Positions 1 to 8,367 are shown, counted from the first letter of the stretch. The stretch is 12,707 bases of DNA from Lachnoclostridium sp. UBA1308 (GCA_002307215.1 DBTU01000036.1:16851-29557); one strand, 5' to 3'. Notes: generated by a model from the letters alone, not told the origin. A program made the numbers and translations.

Positions 1-93
1 CGAAAGCGGCTCCTATATGGAAACATTTCTTTCCCGGTCTTGTCACTATCCTGGCTAGGCTGAACTGTAACTCGGACGTTGCATCTTTAAGCC

Positions 94-780
94 TCAGCTT
101 GAATAGCTTTCCAGTAAAGAATACAGCTCTTCCTTGCTGTTTACATAGATCCCCTTACTCAGTGCGATCCGATCCTCTTCCGGTAATTTTTTGGCTTCAA
201 TCTCCGTATATTGATAGACACTTTCCAAATCACTGTTATATACAACAACATAACCATCCTTAACAGCTACATAATAGCGACTAGGGACAAAATCCTCATG
301 ATACGTTTTCTTTATCGTGATTTCATCCGCCGTAAAAGATACTAGCTCATCGGATATCAATCCTTTGTTATATTCAGACAATGGCATATTATCCATGTAA
401 TCGGACAGATAGGAAATCACCTGTTCTCTTGTCAGTCCCACAAGGTCTGCAGGTGGATTTAAATTCTGAGTCTCCATCGTATCTGTTTTCATATCATAAA
501 TCTGTAGCGTATATTTTGTCGTCGGCTTTACTGTAGGTATTTCAGATTCAGACACTGCAACAGTGTCATCGGAGGTGATGTCCGCTGCATTTGTCGGCTC
601 TGTATTCTGCGTAAGCTCATATAGTTGATCCTTACGTTCGACCGCCTTTTTATTAAGTTCATTTAACGCATGCAGATAGCTTAGATAATAGCATGTCGTG
701 AACATCACACATAGAAATAAAAAACTTAAGAGATAAATTACTGCTGCTTTTAGCTTCATGCGAAACCACTCCTTCAGCAT
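94..780 (-). CDS. BofC C-terminal-domain-like membrane-anchored protein
   Basis: Predicted 228-residue protein with one N-terminal membrane helix (about residues 12-36), a polar Thr/Ser/Glu-rich linker, and a folded extracytoplasmic C-terminal region. That region (about residues 90-228) contains the pattern LVGLTREQV...YL, then GLISDELVSF, YYVAVKDGYVVVY and a closing LPEEDR...L..G.YV.S.EEL. This matches the BofC C-terminal-domain proteins common in Lachnospiraceae. In Bacillus, BofC restrains the SpoIVB signalling protease during sporulation; whether this protein does the same is unknown. The reading frame extends upstream to a TTG at 792, but a GGAG at 790-787 sits 6 nt before the ATG at 780, so I chose that start. 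The ATG at 783 is only 3 nt from the GGAG. It is the last gene of the minus-strand series, 324 nt after the flippase gene. Family assignment is from remembered motif similarity only. Confidence 0.7.
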   Translation of the reverse strand: MLKEWFRMKLKAAVIYLLSFLFLCVMFTTCYYLSYLHALNELNKKAVERKDQLYELTQNTEPTNAADITSDDTVAVSESEIPTVKPTTKYTLQIYDMKTDTMETQNLNPPADLVGLTREQVISYLSDYMDNMPLSEYNKGLISDELVSFTADEITIKKTYHEDFVPSRYYVAVKDGYVVVYNSDLESVYQYTEIEAKKLPEEDRIALSKGIYVNSKEELYSLLESYSS

Positions 781-1104
781 CATTATCTCCAATATTTACT
801 TGTTTATACATATTACAGTAAAAAGCATATCATTAGGAGAAAAGAAAAGATGGAGCTGTTTACCTTAATAATCTTTCTTGCGGGATCATAAATGGCAAAA
901 GCAAAAATAGAAAAAGTGAACATACAGTTTACGTGCAATTCTTAGGTCTCTGAGAAAGCAATCAAATCAGACAAGCGAACGAAGAGACCTTAGAAGTGCT
1001 AGTAAACTGCAACTAGCTTTTCAAAAGAGCAACCCTCGCCGAGATTTCTGTCAACAACCGTCCCTAGAACGATAAAGTGAAAAACATTCATAAATAAAGT
1101 ATAT
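781..1104. other. Gene-free spacer between flippase and BofC-like genes
   Basis: No convincing gene in these 324 nt. It holds the long imperfect palindrome described separately at 925-1009. A plus-strand micro-ORF at 850-891 (ATG GAG CTG ... TAA, peptide MELFTLIIFLAGS) follows an AGGAG at about 834-838. The same frame continues from an ATG at 892 for 17 more codons to a stop. The sequence after that, in the same frame, is interrupted by several stops. This could be a short leader, a decayed ORF or chance. No clear intrinsic terminator for the flippase gene was seen apart from the palindrome. Confidence 0.5.
925..1009. repeat. Long imperfect inverted repeat (27-nt arms)
   Basis: The left arm 925-951 and right arm 983-1009 are reverse complements apart from four mismatches. 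Outer blocks CAGTTTAC/GTAAACTG and inner blocks AGGTCTCT/AGAGACCT pair perfectly. The unpaired centre (952-982) is about 31 nt. As RNA either strand would form a long hairpin. There is no strong U-tract beside it, so a simple rho-independent terminator is doubtful. An intergenic palindromic repeat or a processed 3'-end structure are alternatives. Confidence 0.6.
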
Positions 1105-2796
1105 TTATAATAAATGCAGCTTCTTTAGAATACGTACTATGGATCTACCCTTCGGAATCATTTCAAGTTCTTCCTCTTCTACCCCTCGCAAGAAGACGAG
1201 AAGAATGCCATATACTAGGACTGCAACCAAAATTGCAAGCAGTGTGGCAATCAAATTACTATGCAAGAGTGTCACAAAACCCTGATAGGAGAAATATGCT
1301 GCCACTCCCATGAGGAGCGAACAGATTGTGGGAATTAAGAAGGTTTTCAAAATCTCCTGACTGTAATTCAGATGTCTCTCAAGGGATATCCAGTTCAAAA
1401 TACATACAACCAAAGCAAAAGACACATTACCGATCACCAAAGCATAGGTACTTAATGGGGTGAATTTAAGTAGTATAAAAACGAATATGATATGAATTCC
1501 CAGGGATATGACCGAATTAGTAACCGGAACTCTCAGCCTGTTAATGCCTTGCAATACCGCAGACGAAAGCGTTGATAAAGCAAAGAAGACAACAGCAAGA
1601 CTTCCAATACGAAGAAGATTTGCCGGAAGGACGCTGGAATCATGAAAAATAAGCTTTAAGATAGGAGAAGCAAGTACTCCCATTCCGATTGCTGAAGGGA
1701 TAGCAATAATCATATTGAATTTGATTGCAATATGTACTTTGTTTCTAATTTCATCTTCTCTTCCCTTGCTGAAGGAGGCTGCAATCGTTGTAATAATGGC
1801 AGCTGCAATCGCTGTTGCAATTGCCACGGGAACATTCGTCAGTAGCTTATATTTTCCGCTGTAGATACCGATCAATGCTCTACGGATTACTTTTGTATAC
1901 ATGTCATTCCTACTGATACCGCCTCCTGATGAACTTACAAGCGCCTGAAAATCAAAAGCTGAAAGATGCTTATGAAACATAATCTGGTTATAGATAATAC
2001 TGTCGAGCATTCCACTGATCTGATATACGGTCTGGCTTAATATAATCGGTACTGAGGTTATCAGCAACAATTTGAATATCGTTCGGTAAGATTCTCTATT
2101 CTCATCTGTATCCCGACGCATCTGTTTCTTCCAGTAAGGCCTGTAGACAGCAAATACAAAGACTAAGAACAAAAGCCCTATGAGTGCTCCGGATAAGGTT
2201 CCGAGCGTTCCTCCGGCAGCACCATAGGATGCAACATTCATATTTGCGCTGTAATTCTTTACCAATATTAATGCTGCAATAATACTGACCGCCGCATTAA
2301 TTATCTGTTCCAGGAGCTGTGATATCGCCGTCGGAATCATTGTATTCTTACCCTGAAAAAAGCCCCGGAGTACTCCCATAATGGAAAATACAAAAATAGT
2401 AGGTGCCAATACTCGTAACGGTAACGCAATACTGTTGTCCGAATAAAAGGAAGAAAAAAAGTCAGCTCCGAACAGAATAATAACAGTTGCCATTAAACCT
2501 ATTGATACTGAAAAAACCATCGCGCATTTGAAGACGCGGTACGCATTTCTATATTCCCGATTGCTTCGTTTGACGGCAACCAGCTTAGAGACAGCCATGG
2601 GCAGACTATAGGATGACAAAATCAGAGCCATATTATAAATATCAAAGGTATTGCTATATACACCCATTCCTTCATTTCCGATGATATTAATCAGGGGTAT
2701 CCTATAGAGCAATCCGATTATTCTCACAATCAAAGAGGTCGCTGCCAATATACTTCCCTGAACCAGAAAACTGTTTCCTTTATTTCGTTCCGACAT
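1105..2796 (-). CDS. SpoVB/MurJ-like polysaccharide (lipid II) flippase, MOP superfamily
   Basis: A 563-residue polytopic membrane protein of the MOP/MATE-like flippase superfamily, with roughly fourteen hydrophobic segments. The start (QGSILAATSLIVRIIGLLYRIPL, then GNEGMGVYS and SLPMAVSKLVA) is typical of the SpoVB/YtgP branch. Later segments (GVLRGFFQGKNTMIPTA, SGKYKLLTNVPVAIATAIAA, LQGINRLRVPV) also fit. Family members move undecaprenyl-linked peptidoglycan or polysaccharide precursors across the membrane; SpoVB is needed for the spore cortex and YtgP/MurJ for vegetative wall. The sequence alone does not decide between these. AAGGAG lies 7 nt upstream of the ATG. The gene is 252 nt downstream of the DUF3048 lipoprotein gene on the same strand. 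That spacer contains two inverted-repeat structures, so it may have its own promoter or be subject to leader-level control. Confidence 0.88.
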   Translation of the reverse strand: MSERNKGNSFLVQGSILAATSLIVRIIGLLYRIPLINIIGNEGMGVYSNTFDIYNMALILSSYSLPMAVSKLVAVKRSNREYRNAYRVFKCAMVFSVSIGLMATVIILFGADFFSSFYSDNSIALPLRVLAPTIFVFSIMGVLRGFFQGKNTMIPTAISQLLEQIINAAVSIIAALILVKNYSANMNVASYGAAGGTLGTLSGALIGLLFLVFVFAVYRPYWKKQMRRDTDENRESYRTIFKLLLITSVPIILSQTVYQISGMLDSIIYNQIMFHKHLSAFDFQALVSSSGGGISRNDMYTKVIRRALIGIYSGKYKLLTNVPVAIATAIAAAIITTIAASFSKGREDEIRNKVHIAIKFNMIIAIPSAIGMGVLASPILKLIFHDSSVLPANLLRIGSLAVVFFALSTLSSAVLQGINRLRVPVTNSVISLGIHIIFVFILLKFTPLSTYALVIGNVSFALVVCILNWISLERHLNYSQEILKTFLIPTICSLLMGVAAYFSYQGFVTLLHSNLIATLLAILVAVLVYGILLVFLRGVEEEELEMIPKGRSIVRILKKLHLL

Positions 2797-2834
2797 AAAA
2801 ATGCTCCTTCATTTTATCTTTAGTTATATAAACG

Positions 2835-2886
2835 AAACATCAACAAGGCATAGAAAGAAAAAGTCCTCCATGTTTTGCTGATGTTT
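2835..2886. other. Inverted repeat in leader of flippase gene
   Basis: AAACATCA (2835-2842) pairs with TGATGTTT (2879-2886), and after one mismatch CAA pairs with TTG further in. The centre is about 30 nt. It lies 38 nt upstream of the flippase start codon on the minus strand, so it would form a hairpin in the mRNA leader. Whether it regulates anything is unknown. Confidence 0.35.
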
Positions 2887-2924
2887 ATATGTTAGTCAAG
2901 TAAGGATTCGATATGTTTATTGTA

Positions 2925-3039
2925 ACTATTCAGTACCCCGAGAAATCCATTGGATTTCGAGAAAATCCAGTGCCAAAATATGTGCTTTTCAACATATTTT
3001 GTGTGCATCGGTTCGAAAGAACCGCAGTGACTGAATAGT
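2925..3039. repeat. Multi-hairpin structured element (closing stem with three internal hairpins)
   Basis: ACTATTCAGT (2925-2934) and ACTGAATAGT (3030-3039) form a perfect 10-bp closing stem. It encloses three further perfect stems. GAAATCC/GGATTTC (2942-2948 with 2952-2958) has a 3-nt loop. CAAAATATGT/ACATATTTTG (2974-2983 with 2992-3001) has an 8-nt loop. CGGTTC/GAACCG (3009-3014 with 3019-3024) is closed by a GAAA tetraloop as read on the plus strand. The GGATTT arm can alternatively pair with AAATCC at 2963-2968. This is the layout of a multi-branched RNA or a mobile palindromic repeat. It lies between the stop of the DUF3048 gene and the start of the flippase gene. I do not recognise a named RNA family. 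Confidence 0.6.
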
Positions 3040-3048
3040 CACTGTTTA

Positions 3049-4167
3049 TTATCTGATTGCCACATCTCCGGTTCTATTGTTCGGAAATAAAGTTATATAG
3101 GTTTTTCCCGGATTGATTGAAAGTTCTGCACCGGACTCATCATAATATCTCATCCAGCTGCCAGCCTCATTCTTTTTCCAGGTAATCGGAACACCCTTAC
3201 CATTTGTGATATAGAAGCCGGAACCTTCTGCATCCTCTAAATCCATGGTCTGATAATGGTTTTTATCGATATCCCATTCTTTTACGAATTGAACGATGAT
3301 ATTCTTAAAAACCAACTGCTCCCCTGTTAGAGAATCAACATGCGCTGCATCAAACTGATAACGGTAGTAGAGCTTGTCTTCTTTGTTATATTCAAAATAG
3401 GGTGAGTTATAGGCTGAAAAATCTAAATTCACCTTATTAGCATCCGAACCGGCTAAAAGCTCGGTATCTGTTTCATAAAAGGTAAAATGAGGTTTATAGT
3501 TTGTAGAATAAGCTGTCTCAAAGCCATTTTCCTTGATGGCTTTTTGTATTCCCTCAAGGCTTGCAAAGGCATTATGTGGAGCTTTGATTGACTTATCTCT
3601 GTAAAAGGCTATGGCTCCGCTGTTTGCATTGCCATCAAGCTCATCCACTCCGAGCTCCGCTATTTTACTCCTAGCATATTTAGTCCCACCGTAATGAATA
3701 TAGATTGCATCATATTCGTCTGCAATACTTACAAAATAATGTCTGGCGCTTCTTGTCGAACCAATTCGATCTCCGGTATAATTCTCACCGATACCAAGAA
3801 GTCTCGTGATACCGCCCTCAACCAGGCACTCATAAACGATATCTGCCTGTGAGATTCCCCATTGGTTGGATACTGTCTTAAAGTTATTGAACTGGTATGC
3901 GTAAGGTCTTTTCATTCCAACCTCCACCGGAACCCATAGCCCGCTCAGGTAGCTTCTCATCTCGCCATCATGGCTTTCCTCAACTACGGTTGGTGTTATT
4001 GTGGTGTCTTGTGCCGTATTATCAGACGAGGGCAGCGAAACGTCATTTTGATCTGTATTGCCCTTTATTGCTGTACTGTTATTGTCCGTTTCGTTCTTTT
4101 TACAGCCCGTAATCAGATAAACCGTAAGTAATAATACGATGAAAAACGTAAGTTTCTTTAATTTCAA
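3049..4167 (-). CDS. DUF3048 (YerB-family) lipoprotein
   Basis: Predicted 372-residue secreted lipoprotein. The N-terminus reads MKLKKLTFF followed by a hydrophobic stretch and ITGC, a lipobox with lipidated Cys22. A Ser/Thr/Asp-rich linker follows, then a DUF3048 domain recognisable from YAYQFNNFKTVSNQWGISQA, IVYECLVEGGITRLLGI, GSTRSARHYFV and AIYIHYGGTKYA. The C-terminus contains GKGVPITWKK...WMRYYDESG and ends in the usual PGKTYITLFPN pattern. B. subtilis YerB is the namesake; its biochemical function is not established. The start is the TTG at 4167: GGAGG lies 8 nt upstream and this places the signal peptide at the extreme N-terminus. An upstream in-frame TTG at 4182 would overlap that ribosome binding site. 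The gene begins 25 nt after ybeY and probably shares its transcript. Confidence 0.88.
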   Translation of the reverse strand: MKLKKLTFFIVLLLTVYLITGCKKNETDNNSTAIKGNTDQNDVSLPSSDNTAQDTTITPTVVEESHDGEMRSYLSGLWVPVEVGMKRPYAYQFNNFKTVSNQWGISQADIVYECLVEGGITRLLGIGENYTGDRIGSTRSARHYFVSIADEYDAIYIHYGGTKYARSKIAELGVDELDGNANSGAIAFYRDKSIKAPHNAFASLEGIQKAIKENGFETAYSTNYKPHFTFYETDTELLAGSDANKVNLDFSAYNSPYFEYNKEDKLYYRYQFDAAHVDSLTGEQLVFKNIIVQFVKEWDIDKNHYQTMDLEDAEGSGFYITNGKGVPITWKKNEAGSWMRYYDESGAELSINPGKTYITLFPNNRTGDVAIR

Positions 4168-4192
4168 TTCATGTTCCTCCAATGACTAATAT

Positions 4193-4690
4193 TCATCTAC
4201 CTATCTTAAGACCTTCTAGGATCTTTTCTTGTTTATCTTCCATAATAATCCTGTTCGCATCCTCCATATGATCATATCCAAAGAGATGAAACATGCTGTG
4301 AGCCGTAAGAAAGGCGATTTCACGCTCAATCGAGTGGCCATACTCCTTCGCCTGTAGCTTTGCGCGGTCAACAGATAACACAATATCACCCAGCATTAAT
4401 TCACCGGTTTCCGGGTTAAAATAGTCAGCACTATTATCTTCAATCAATGAAAAGTCTCCCGGAGTATCGTATTCTATGGACGGAAAGGACAGCACATCCG
4501 TAGGGCTATCAATTTCACGATACTCTGAATTGATTTGCCTGATCTCCTCATCATTGGTAAACAGAATACTTACCTCAGTGTCGTAGGGACATTTCTCACT
4601 AAAAAGACATGCTTCCACCACCCTACTAAGTAATGCTTTATAGTCAAAATCCAATTGTTCCTCTGCTTCAAAATCATAATTAATTGTCAT
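4193..4690 (-). CDS. ybeY: Endoribonuclease YbeY (rRNA maturation factor)
   Basis: A 165-residue protein of the YbeY/UPF0054 family, a zinc-dependent single-strand endoribonuclease involved in 16S rRNA 3'-end maturation and ribosome quality control. The metal site H-x3-H-x5-H is visible as HSMFHLFGYDH (His131, His135, His141). The usual Gly after the first His is Ser here. The conserved DSPTDVLSFP (61-70) and GELMLGDIVLS (96-106) segments are present, and length is normal for the family. It starts 9 nt after the 7TM-HD gene and is followed 25 nt later by the DUF3048 lipoprotein gene. phoH, HD protein, ybeY is a standard Firmicutes order. The upstream ribosome binding site is weak (AGGG about 10 nt before the ATG), so translational coupling to the preceding gene is plausible. 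Confidence 0.95.
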   Translation of the reverse strand: MTINYDFEAEEQLDFDYKALLSRVVEACLFSEKCPYDTEVSILFTNDEEIRQINSEYREIDSPTDVLSFPSIEYDTPGDFSLIEDNSADYFNPETGELMLGDIVLSVDRAKLQAKEYGHSIEREIAFLTAHSMFHLFGYDHMEDANRIIMEDKQEKILEGLKIGR

Positions 4691-4699
4691 GCCTAGACC

Positions 4700-6040
4700 C
4701 TATTCTTCCTTTTTTGTACAAAATTCTGCCAGATAGAATTCTTTTAATACTTTGTAATCCATCAAAGATATGCCGGCACTGTCAAAGGTACCCTTGTCCA
4801 GTCTCATCTGAAAGATATTCTCAATAATCTTATTCGGAGTAAATTTTTGATCACCTGTTTTTACTATGTATTCAATCGTAGAGACCACATTATCGGATAA
4901 CATGACAATAGCTGCCTCAGGTGAACTCGGTTTGTCATACTTAATGTTATGTTCTCTGAGGATTGCAGTAAGCTCTTTGGGGAACGCATAATCTTCAGCC
5001 AACTTCAGTCCCTCTTCAATATAGTTTTTTCCATTGATCTTGCCAATCTCATGGTATAAGCCGCCTGCTCGTGCCAAAAACTCATCCGCTCCAATTTCAT
5101 TTGCTGCTCGCCCGGCTAAGTCACCAATTTGAAACGCATGTTTATACAACTCCTCCGAAAACTCCTTAAGCTTTTGTAAAAGCAGGTTACCGCCATCACA
5201 TAGTATTTCATAGCTTGTCCTTATTCCAAGGATTTGAGCATTCTGTTTAGAATTACCGATCTCTGTATTAACCTGAGCGGATGAATCTACTATCTTTTCT
5301 ATAGACTCTGTTGACACTAGATCTATGGAAGCATCTACACGGTTATCTCTCTTCTGATAAATAACACAAATAGTAAATGCCACAACAAGAACCGCCAGAA
5401 TACTAAGCAGCGAAACAGCGTAATTTATATTTGCTATTTTTTCAACAACAAAATCATTGATCGCGCAGGACAAGGCAATATTCACCGATAAAATTATTAT
5501 TGTACTATATAGAAATGTGGATTTTTCCTTGACAGCTCCGGATAGCATACTAAGTAAAATACAAAGAATTAATAGCTGAATCATAGACTCAAGATAGATT
5601 CCCATCATAATTCCAAGGATAAAAACCATATTAAAGTTAACGAACAAACCAAGCCTATTATCAATCAGCATAGCTATTACCAAACCACCGAGCATCCAGA
5701 AACAAAGCATTCCGGAGTTGGGAACAAATAGCAATAAGCAAATGGAGCCCAGATATCCACAAGCAATAAGCGCTCCTGCATGCATTTTCTTCAGAATATC
5801 ATCTTCGTAAGAGCGAATATAGAAGGTTATTGCTCCTGTCAGAATTAATGTAATAATCCCTGACTTAGCCATCGCAATCTCTGAAGCGTCAGAAATAATA
5901 CCCTTCAGTATCGGAAGTAACATAGATAGTACTGGAAGCAATAGTAATATAAGAGGATATTTCTTCTTATTTAATTTCGTTTTAATTACTTTTGTATTTT
6001 CACTCTCTGTTGCCGCAAAATCCTTATGGTCTGCCTTCAT
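4700..6040 (-). CDS. 7TM-HD family membrane protein (PgpH-like, altered HD site)
   Basis: A 446-residue protein with seven or eight hydrophobic helices (about residues 28-228) followed by a cytosolic HD-type domain (about 265-440). Full PgpH proteins degrade c-di-AMP and carry a large extracellular domain after the first helix; none is present here. In the HD domain the first His is present (His301, KHAFQIGDLA) and LARAGGLYHEIGKI (322-335) matches the HD signature, but the Asp is Glu (His330-Glu331). The THHGT motif normally found near residue 365 is replaced by REHNIKYDKP; His364 remains. The EAAIVMLSDNV segment with Asp383 is intact. It overlaps the end of phoH by 17 nt and AGAGGAAACCGGG precedes the ATG. 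The operon position supports descent from PgpH. Whether it still hydrolyses c-di-AMP is uncertain; it may bind it or act as a sensor. Confidence 0.85.
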   Translation of the reverse strand: MKADHKDFAATESENTKVIKTKLNKKKYPLILLLLPVLSMLLPILKGIISDASEIAMAKSGIITLILTGAITFYIRSYEDDILKKMHAGALIACGYLGSICLLLFVPNSGMLCFWMLGGLVIAMLIDNRLGLFVNFNMVFILGIMMGIYLESMIQLLILCILLSMLSGAVKEKSTFLYSTIIILSVNIALSCAINDFVVEKIANINYAVSLLSILAVLVVAFTICVIYQKRDNRVDASIDLVSTESIEKIVDSSAQVNTEIGNSKQNAQILGIRTSYEILCDGGNLLLQKLKEFSEELYKHAFQIGDLAGRAANEIGADEFLARAGGLYHEIGKINGKNYIEEGLKLAEDYAFPKELTAILREHNIKYDKPSSPEAAIVMLSDNVVSTIEYIVKTGDQKFTPNKIIENIFQMRLDKGTFDSAGISLMDYKVLKEFYLAEFCTKKEE

Positions 6041-7088
6041 CCCGGTTTCCTCTGATCTTTTCGGATTTATAGTTTATCTTGCTGCTTCTTTTTAATTTAC
6101 TGTGATCTTCCGATTTGTTCTCATAGTGTTTCGCTTTCTCTTCATAGGTTTCATATGCTTTCACGATTTTTTGAACCAGTGGATGCCTTACAACATCCTG
6201 ACTGGTTAAATATGAAAATCCGATTTCTTCTATCTTATTAAGCACCTTAATGGCAACATCAAGGCCTGACTTTGTACCACTGGGTAAGTCCTTCTGAGTC
6301 AAGTCCCCTGTTATTACAACCTTGGAACCAAATCCGATTCTGGTCAAGAACATCTTCATCTGTGCCGGTGTCGTATTCTGTGCTTCATCCAGTATAATAA
6401 AGGCATTCTCGAGCGTCCTTCCTCTCATATAAGCTAATGGCGCTACCTCAATTAAGCCCTTTTCCGTGTTCTTAATGTAACCCTCCGGTCCCATAATTTG
6501 ATACAGTGCATCATATAAGGGACGTAGATAAGGATCAACCTTGCTCTGCAAATCACCCGGCAGAAAGCCAAGCTTTTCTCCCGCCTCAATCGCCGGTCTC
6601 GTTAAAATAATCTTACTGACCTCGTCATTCTTAAAAGCCGTAATTCCCATTGCCATTGCCAGATAGGTCTTTCCGGTTCCGGCAGGACCTACACCGAATA
6701 CAATCATTTTATTTCTGATCAAATCCACATAAGTCTTTTGCCCAATGGTCTTTGGTTTTATCGGCTTACCGTTTATTGTATGGCAAATTAAATCTTTATC
6801 AATCTCAACGATTTCGTGTTCTTTATTCTCATAACAAAGCGATATTGCATAATTAACATTTTGTTCGGTTATCTGATTGCCACGTCTGGACAGTTCCAAC
6901 AATTGCAGAAATACACTCTTTGCCTTCAAAACCTCATCGGCCGCACCTACTACCTTAACCTCACCGTTTCTGGCTATGATTGTGACATTAAAGGCACGTT
7001 CGATTATCTTCGCATATGCATCAAATCCTCCAAATACATTCTTTTCATGTTCTGCAGGTATATCAATGATTGTCTCCGTTATGCTCAT
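6024..7088 (-). CDS. phoH: PhoH family ATPase
   Basis: A 354-residue cytosolic P-loop ATPase of the PhoH family, linked to RNA metabolism and usually encoded next to ybeY. The N-terminus (TIIDIPAEHEKNVFGGFDAY, then VTIIARNGEVKVVG) is the standard RNA-binding-like lead domain. The Walker A motif is GPAGTGKT (134-141) and Walker B is FIILDEAQN (230-238). LTRPAIEAGEKLGFLPGDL and GDLTQKDLP are also diagnostic. The last 30 or so residues are Lys/Ser-rich and probably disordered. The frame opens at a GTG (7112), but family N-termini support the ATG at 7088. That start overlaps the end of yqfD by 26 nt. GGAGG lies 13 nt upstream, which is long, so coupling to yqfD translation is likely. The 3' end overlaps the 7TM-HD gene. 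Confidence 0.95.
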   Translation of the reverse strand: MSITETIIDIPAEHEKNVFGGFDAYAKIIERAFNVTIIARNGEVKVVGAADEVLKAKSVFLQLLELSRRGNQITEQNVNYAISLCYENKEHEIVEIDKDLICHTINGKPIKPKTIGQKTYVDLIRNKMIVFGVGPAGTGKTYLAMAMGITAFKNDEVSKIILTRPAIEAGEKLGFLPGDLQSKVDPYLRPLYDALYQIMGPEGYIKNTEKGLIEVAPLAYMRGRTLENAFIILDEAQNTTPAQMKMFLTRIGFGSKVVITGDLTQKDLPSGTKSGLDVAIKVLNKIEEIGFSYLTSQDVVRHPLVQKIVKAYETYEEKAKHYENKSEDHSKLKRSSKINYKSEKIRGNRDEGRP

Positions 7089-8304
7089 CTGTCTGCTCAA
7101 TCCTCCACTCACTTTCCTGTACTTTTTGATATTTCCAAGCCGGTTCTTCGACTATTACTCTACCCTGAGCTATGCAGGCATTGTTCTCTATTGATATTTT
7201 TACACTATTTTCAGTTATTATAACACCAAGCTCCGATAAACGCTGTAAATATCTGTTCAGCTTCGCATTAGCAATCTTGATCGCAGCATCCTCAGAATAC
7301 TTTTTTGATTCCTCCTTGTAATCCCTTGTCATAATGGTTCCATATCGAAAAGGCATATAAAAAGTATCGGTTACATGTAATGCGATTTCGTTTACAATTA
7401 TATCATATTTATCATAGGGATTTCTAGGATTATATAAAAATAATTTTTTTCCAAACAGTATGAAATAATAGCCTTTTTTTGACTTTCCGGAATATTCTTT
7501 ATTCATATAATCCATACAAAAGCTATCTTTGTAATCATAATAGGACTTACAGACGATGTCCGCATCAGCTACGACCGGCTGAAGTTTTAATATCTCATCA
7601 AAATCAGCTTTTATCGGTATAATTCCGCTTACCAGAATATCCCCCTTTTTTACAACATCGCCTTTTCTAACCATGGGAGTGCCTGCCCTGGTAATAATCG
7701 ATTTTATAATTCCATTCTTTGTAGCAACAATATGACTGGGTTCAATCGCCTCACCCGCAGGTGTCGGCATATTGGTCTCTGTTATCTTAATAATCAATCT
7801 GGTTCCCTTAATCTCTGCCGATACCCAGCCGATATCATTATAGGCAAGGCGAATCTCCTCTTCAATTTCCTGACAATTCACCTTGTTCTTTAATATGCCC
7901 GTATAAACATGTTGCTCATTCAAGAATTTTTGCATTGCCTCCGGAGTATACTTTGATCCCCCAAGAACATTGATATCCCATATGTATAATGACATAATAT
8001 ATACCAAAATTGTACAGAATAAAATACCGATAAAGAAAATTTTACGTTTTCGATATCGGTGCATAAAAAAGGGAAGCCCGATTTTACAGGTGATTTTAGG
8101 GACAATTCCTGTTTTCTTTGCAATCGGTTTTAATTTTTTAAAGTTTCGAATGGAAATAAAAAATTGATAATCTTCCTGATCACGCTTTAACTCCCAGATA
8201 AAAATTTTCTTGCTACAGCACAGATTAATAAAGCGTTCCGGTGCAATCCCCCGGATTCTCACACAGAGATATCCAAGAGACCAGTTTACCAGTTTCATTA
8301 ACAT
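7063..8304 (-). CDS. yqfD: Sporulation protein YqfD
   Basis: A 413-residue membrane protein of the YqfD family, needed for efficient sporulation in Bacillus and normally paired with yqfC. The N-terminal region (MKLVNWSLGYLCVRIRG...PERFINLC) is the typical cytosolic part. One clear membrane helix follows at about residues 88-109, then the extracytoplasmic part begins IWDINVLGG. The POTRA-like VNCQEIEEEIRLAYNDIGWVSAEIKGTRLIIKITE and the VATKNGIIKSIITRAGTPMV..GDVVKKGDILVSG segments are diagnostic. The frame opens 16 codons earlier, but GGGAGGG lies 7 nt before the ATG at 8304, so I chose that start. The 63-nt gap to yqfC and the overlap with phoH indicate a single operon. The molecular role of YqfD is not well defined. 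Confidence 0.93.
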   Translation of the reverse strand: MLMKLVNWSLGYLCVRIRGIAPERFINLCCSKKIFIWELKRDQEDYQFFISIRNFKKLKPIAKKTGIVPKITCKIGLPFFMHRYRKRKIFFIGILFCTILVYIMSLYIWDINVLGGSKYTPEAMQKFLNEQHVYTGILKNKVNCQEIEEEIRLAYNDIGWVSAEIKGTRLIIKITETNMPTPAGEAIEPSHIVATKNGIIKSIITRAGTPMVRKGDVVKKGDILVSGIIPIKADFDEILKLQPVVADADIVCKSYYDYKDSFCMDYMNKEYSGKSKKGYYFILFGKKLFLYNPRNPYDKYDIIVNEIALHVTDTFYMPFRYGTIMTRDYKEESKKYSEDAAIKIANAKLNRYLQRLSELGVIITENSVKISIENNACIAQGRVIVEEPAWKYQKVQESEWRIEQTDEHNGDNH

Positions 8305-8367
8305 GATAATACCCTCCCGGCAATCAACAAGTAAATCGGCAAGCCGCTTCACCTGTTATGATAGAAT

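Noticed and set aside
6816..7223. Plus-strand open frames across phoH and yqfD
   Set aside because: They are antisense to strongly conserved coding sequence and have no ribosome binding site or family features.
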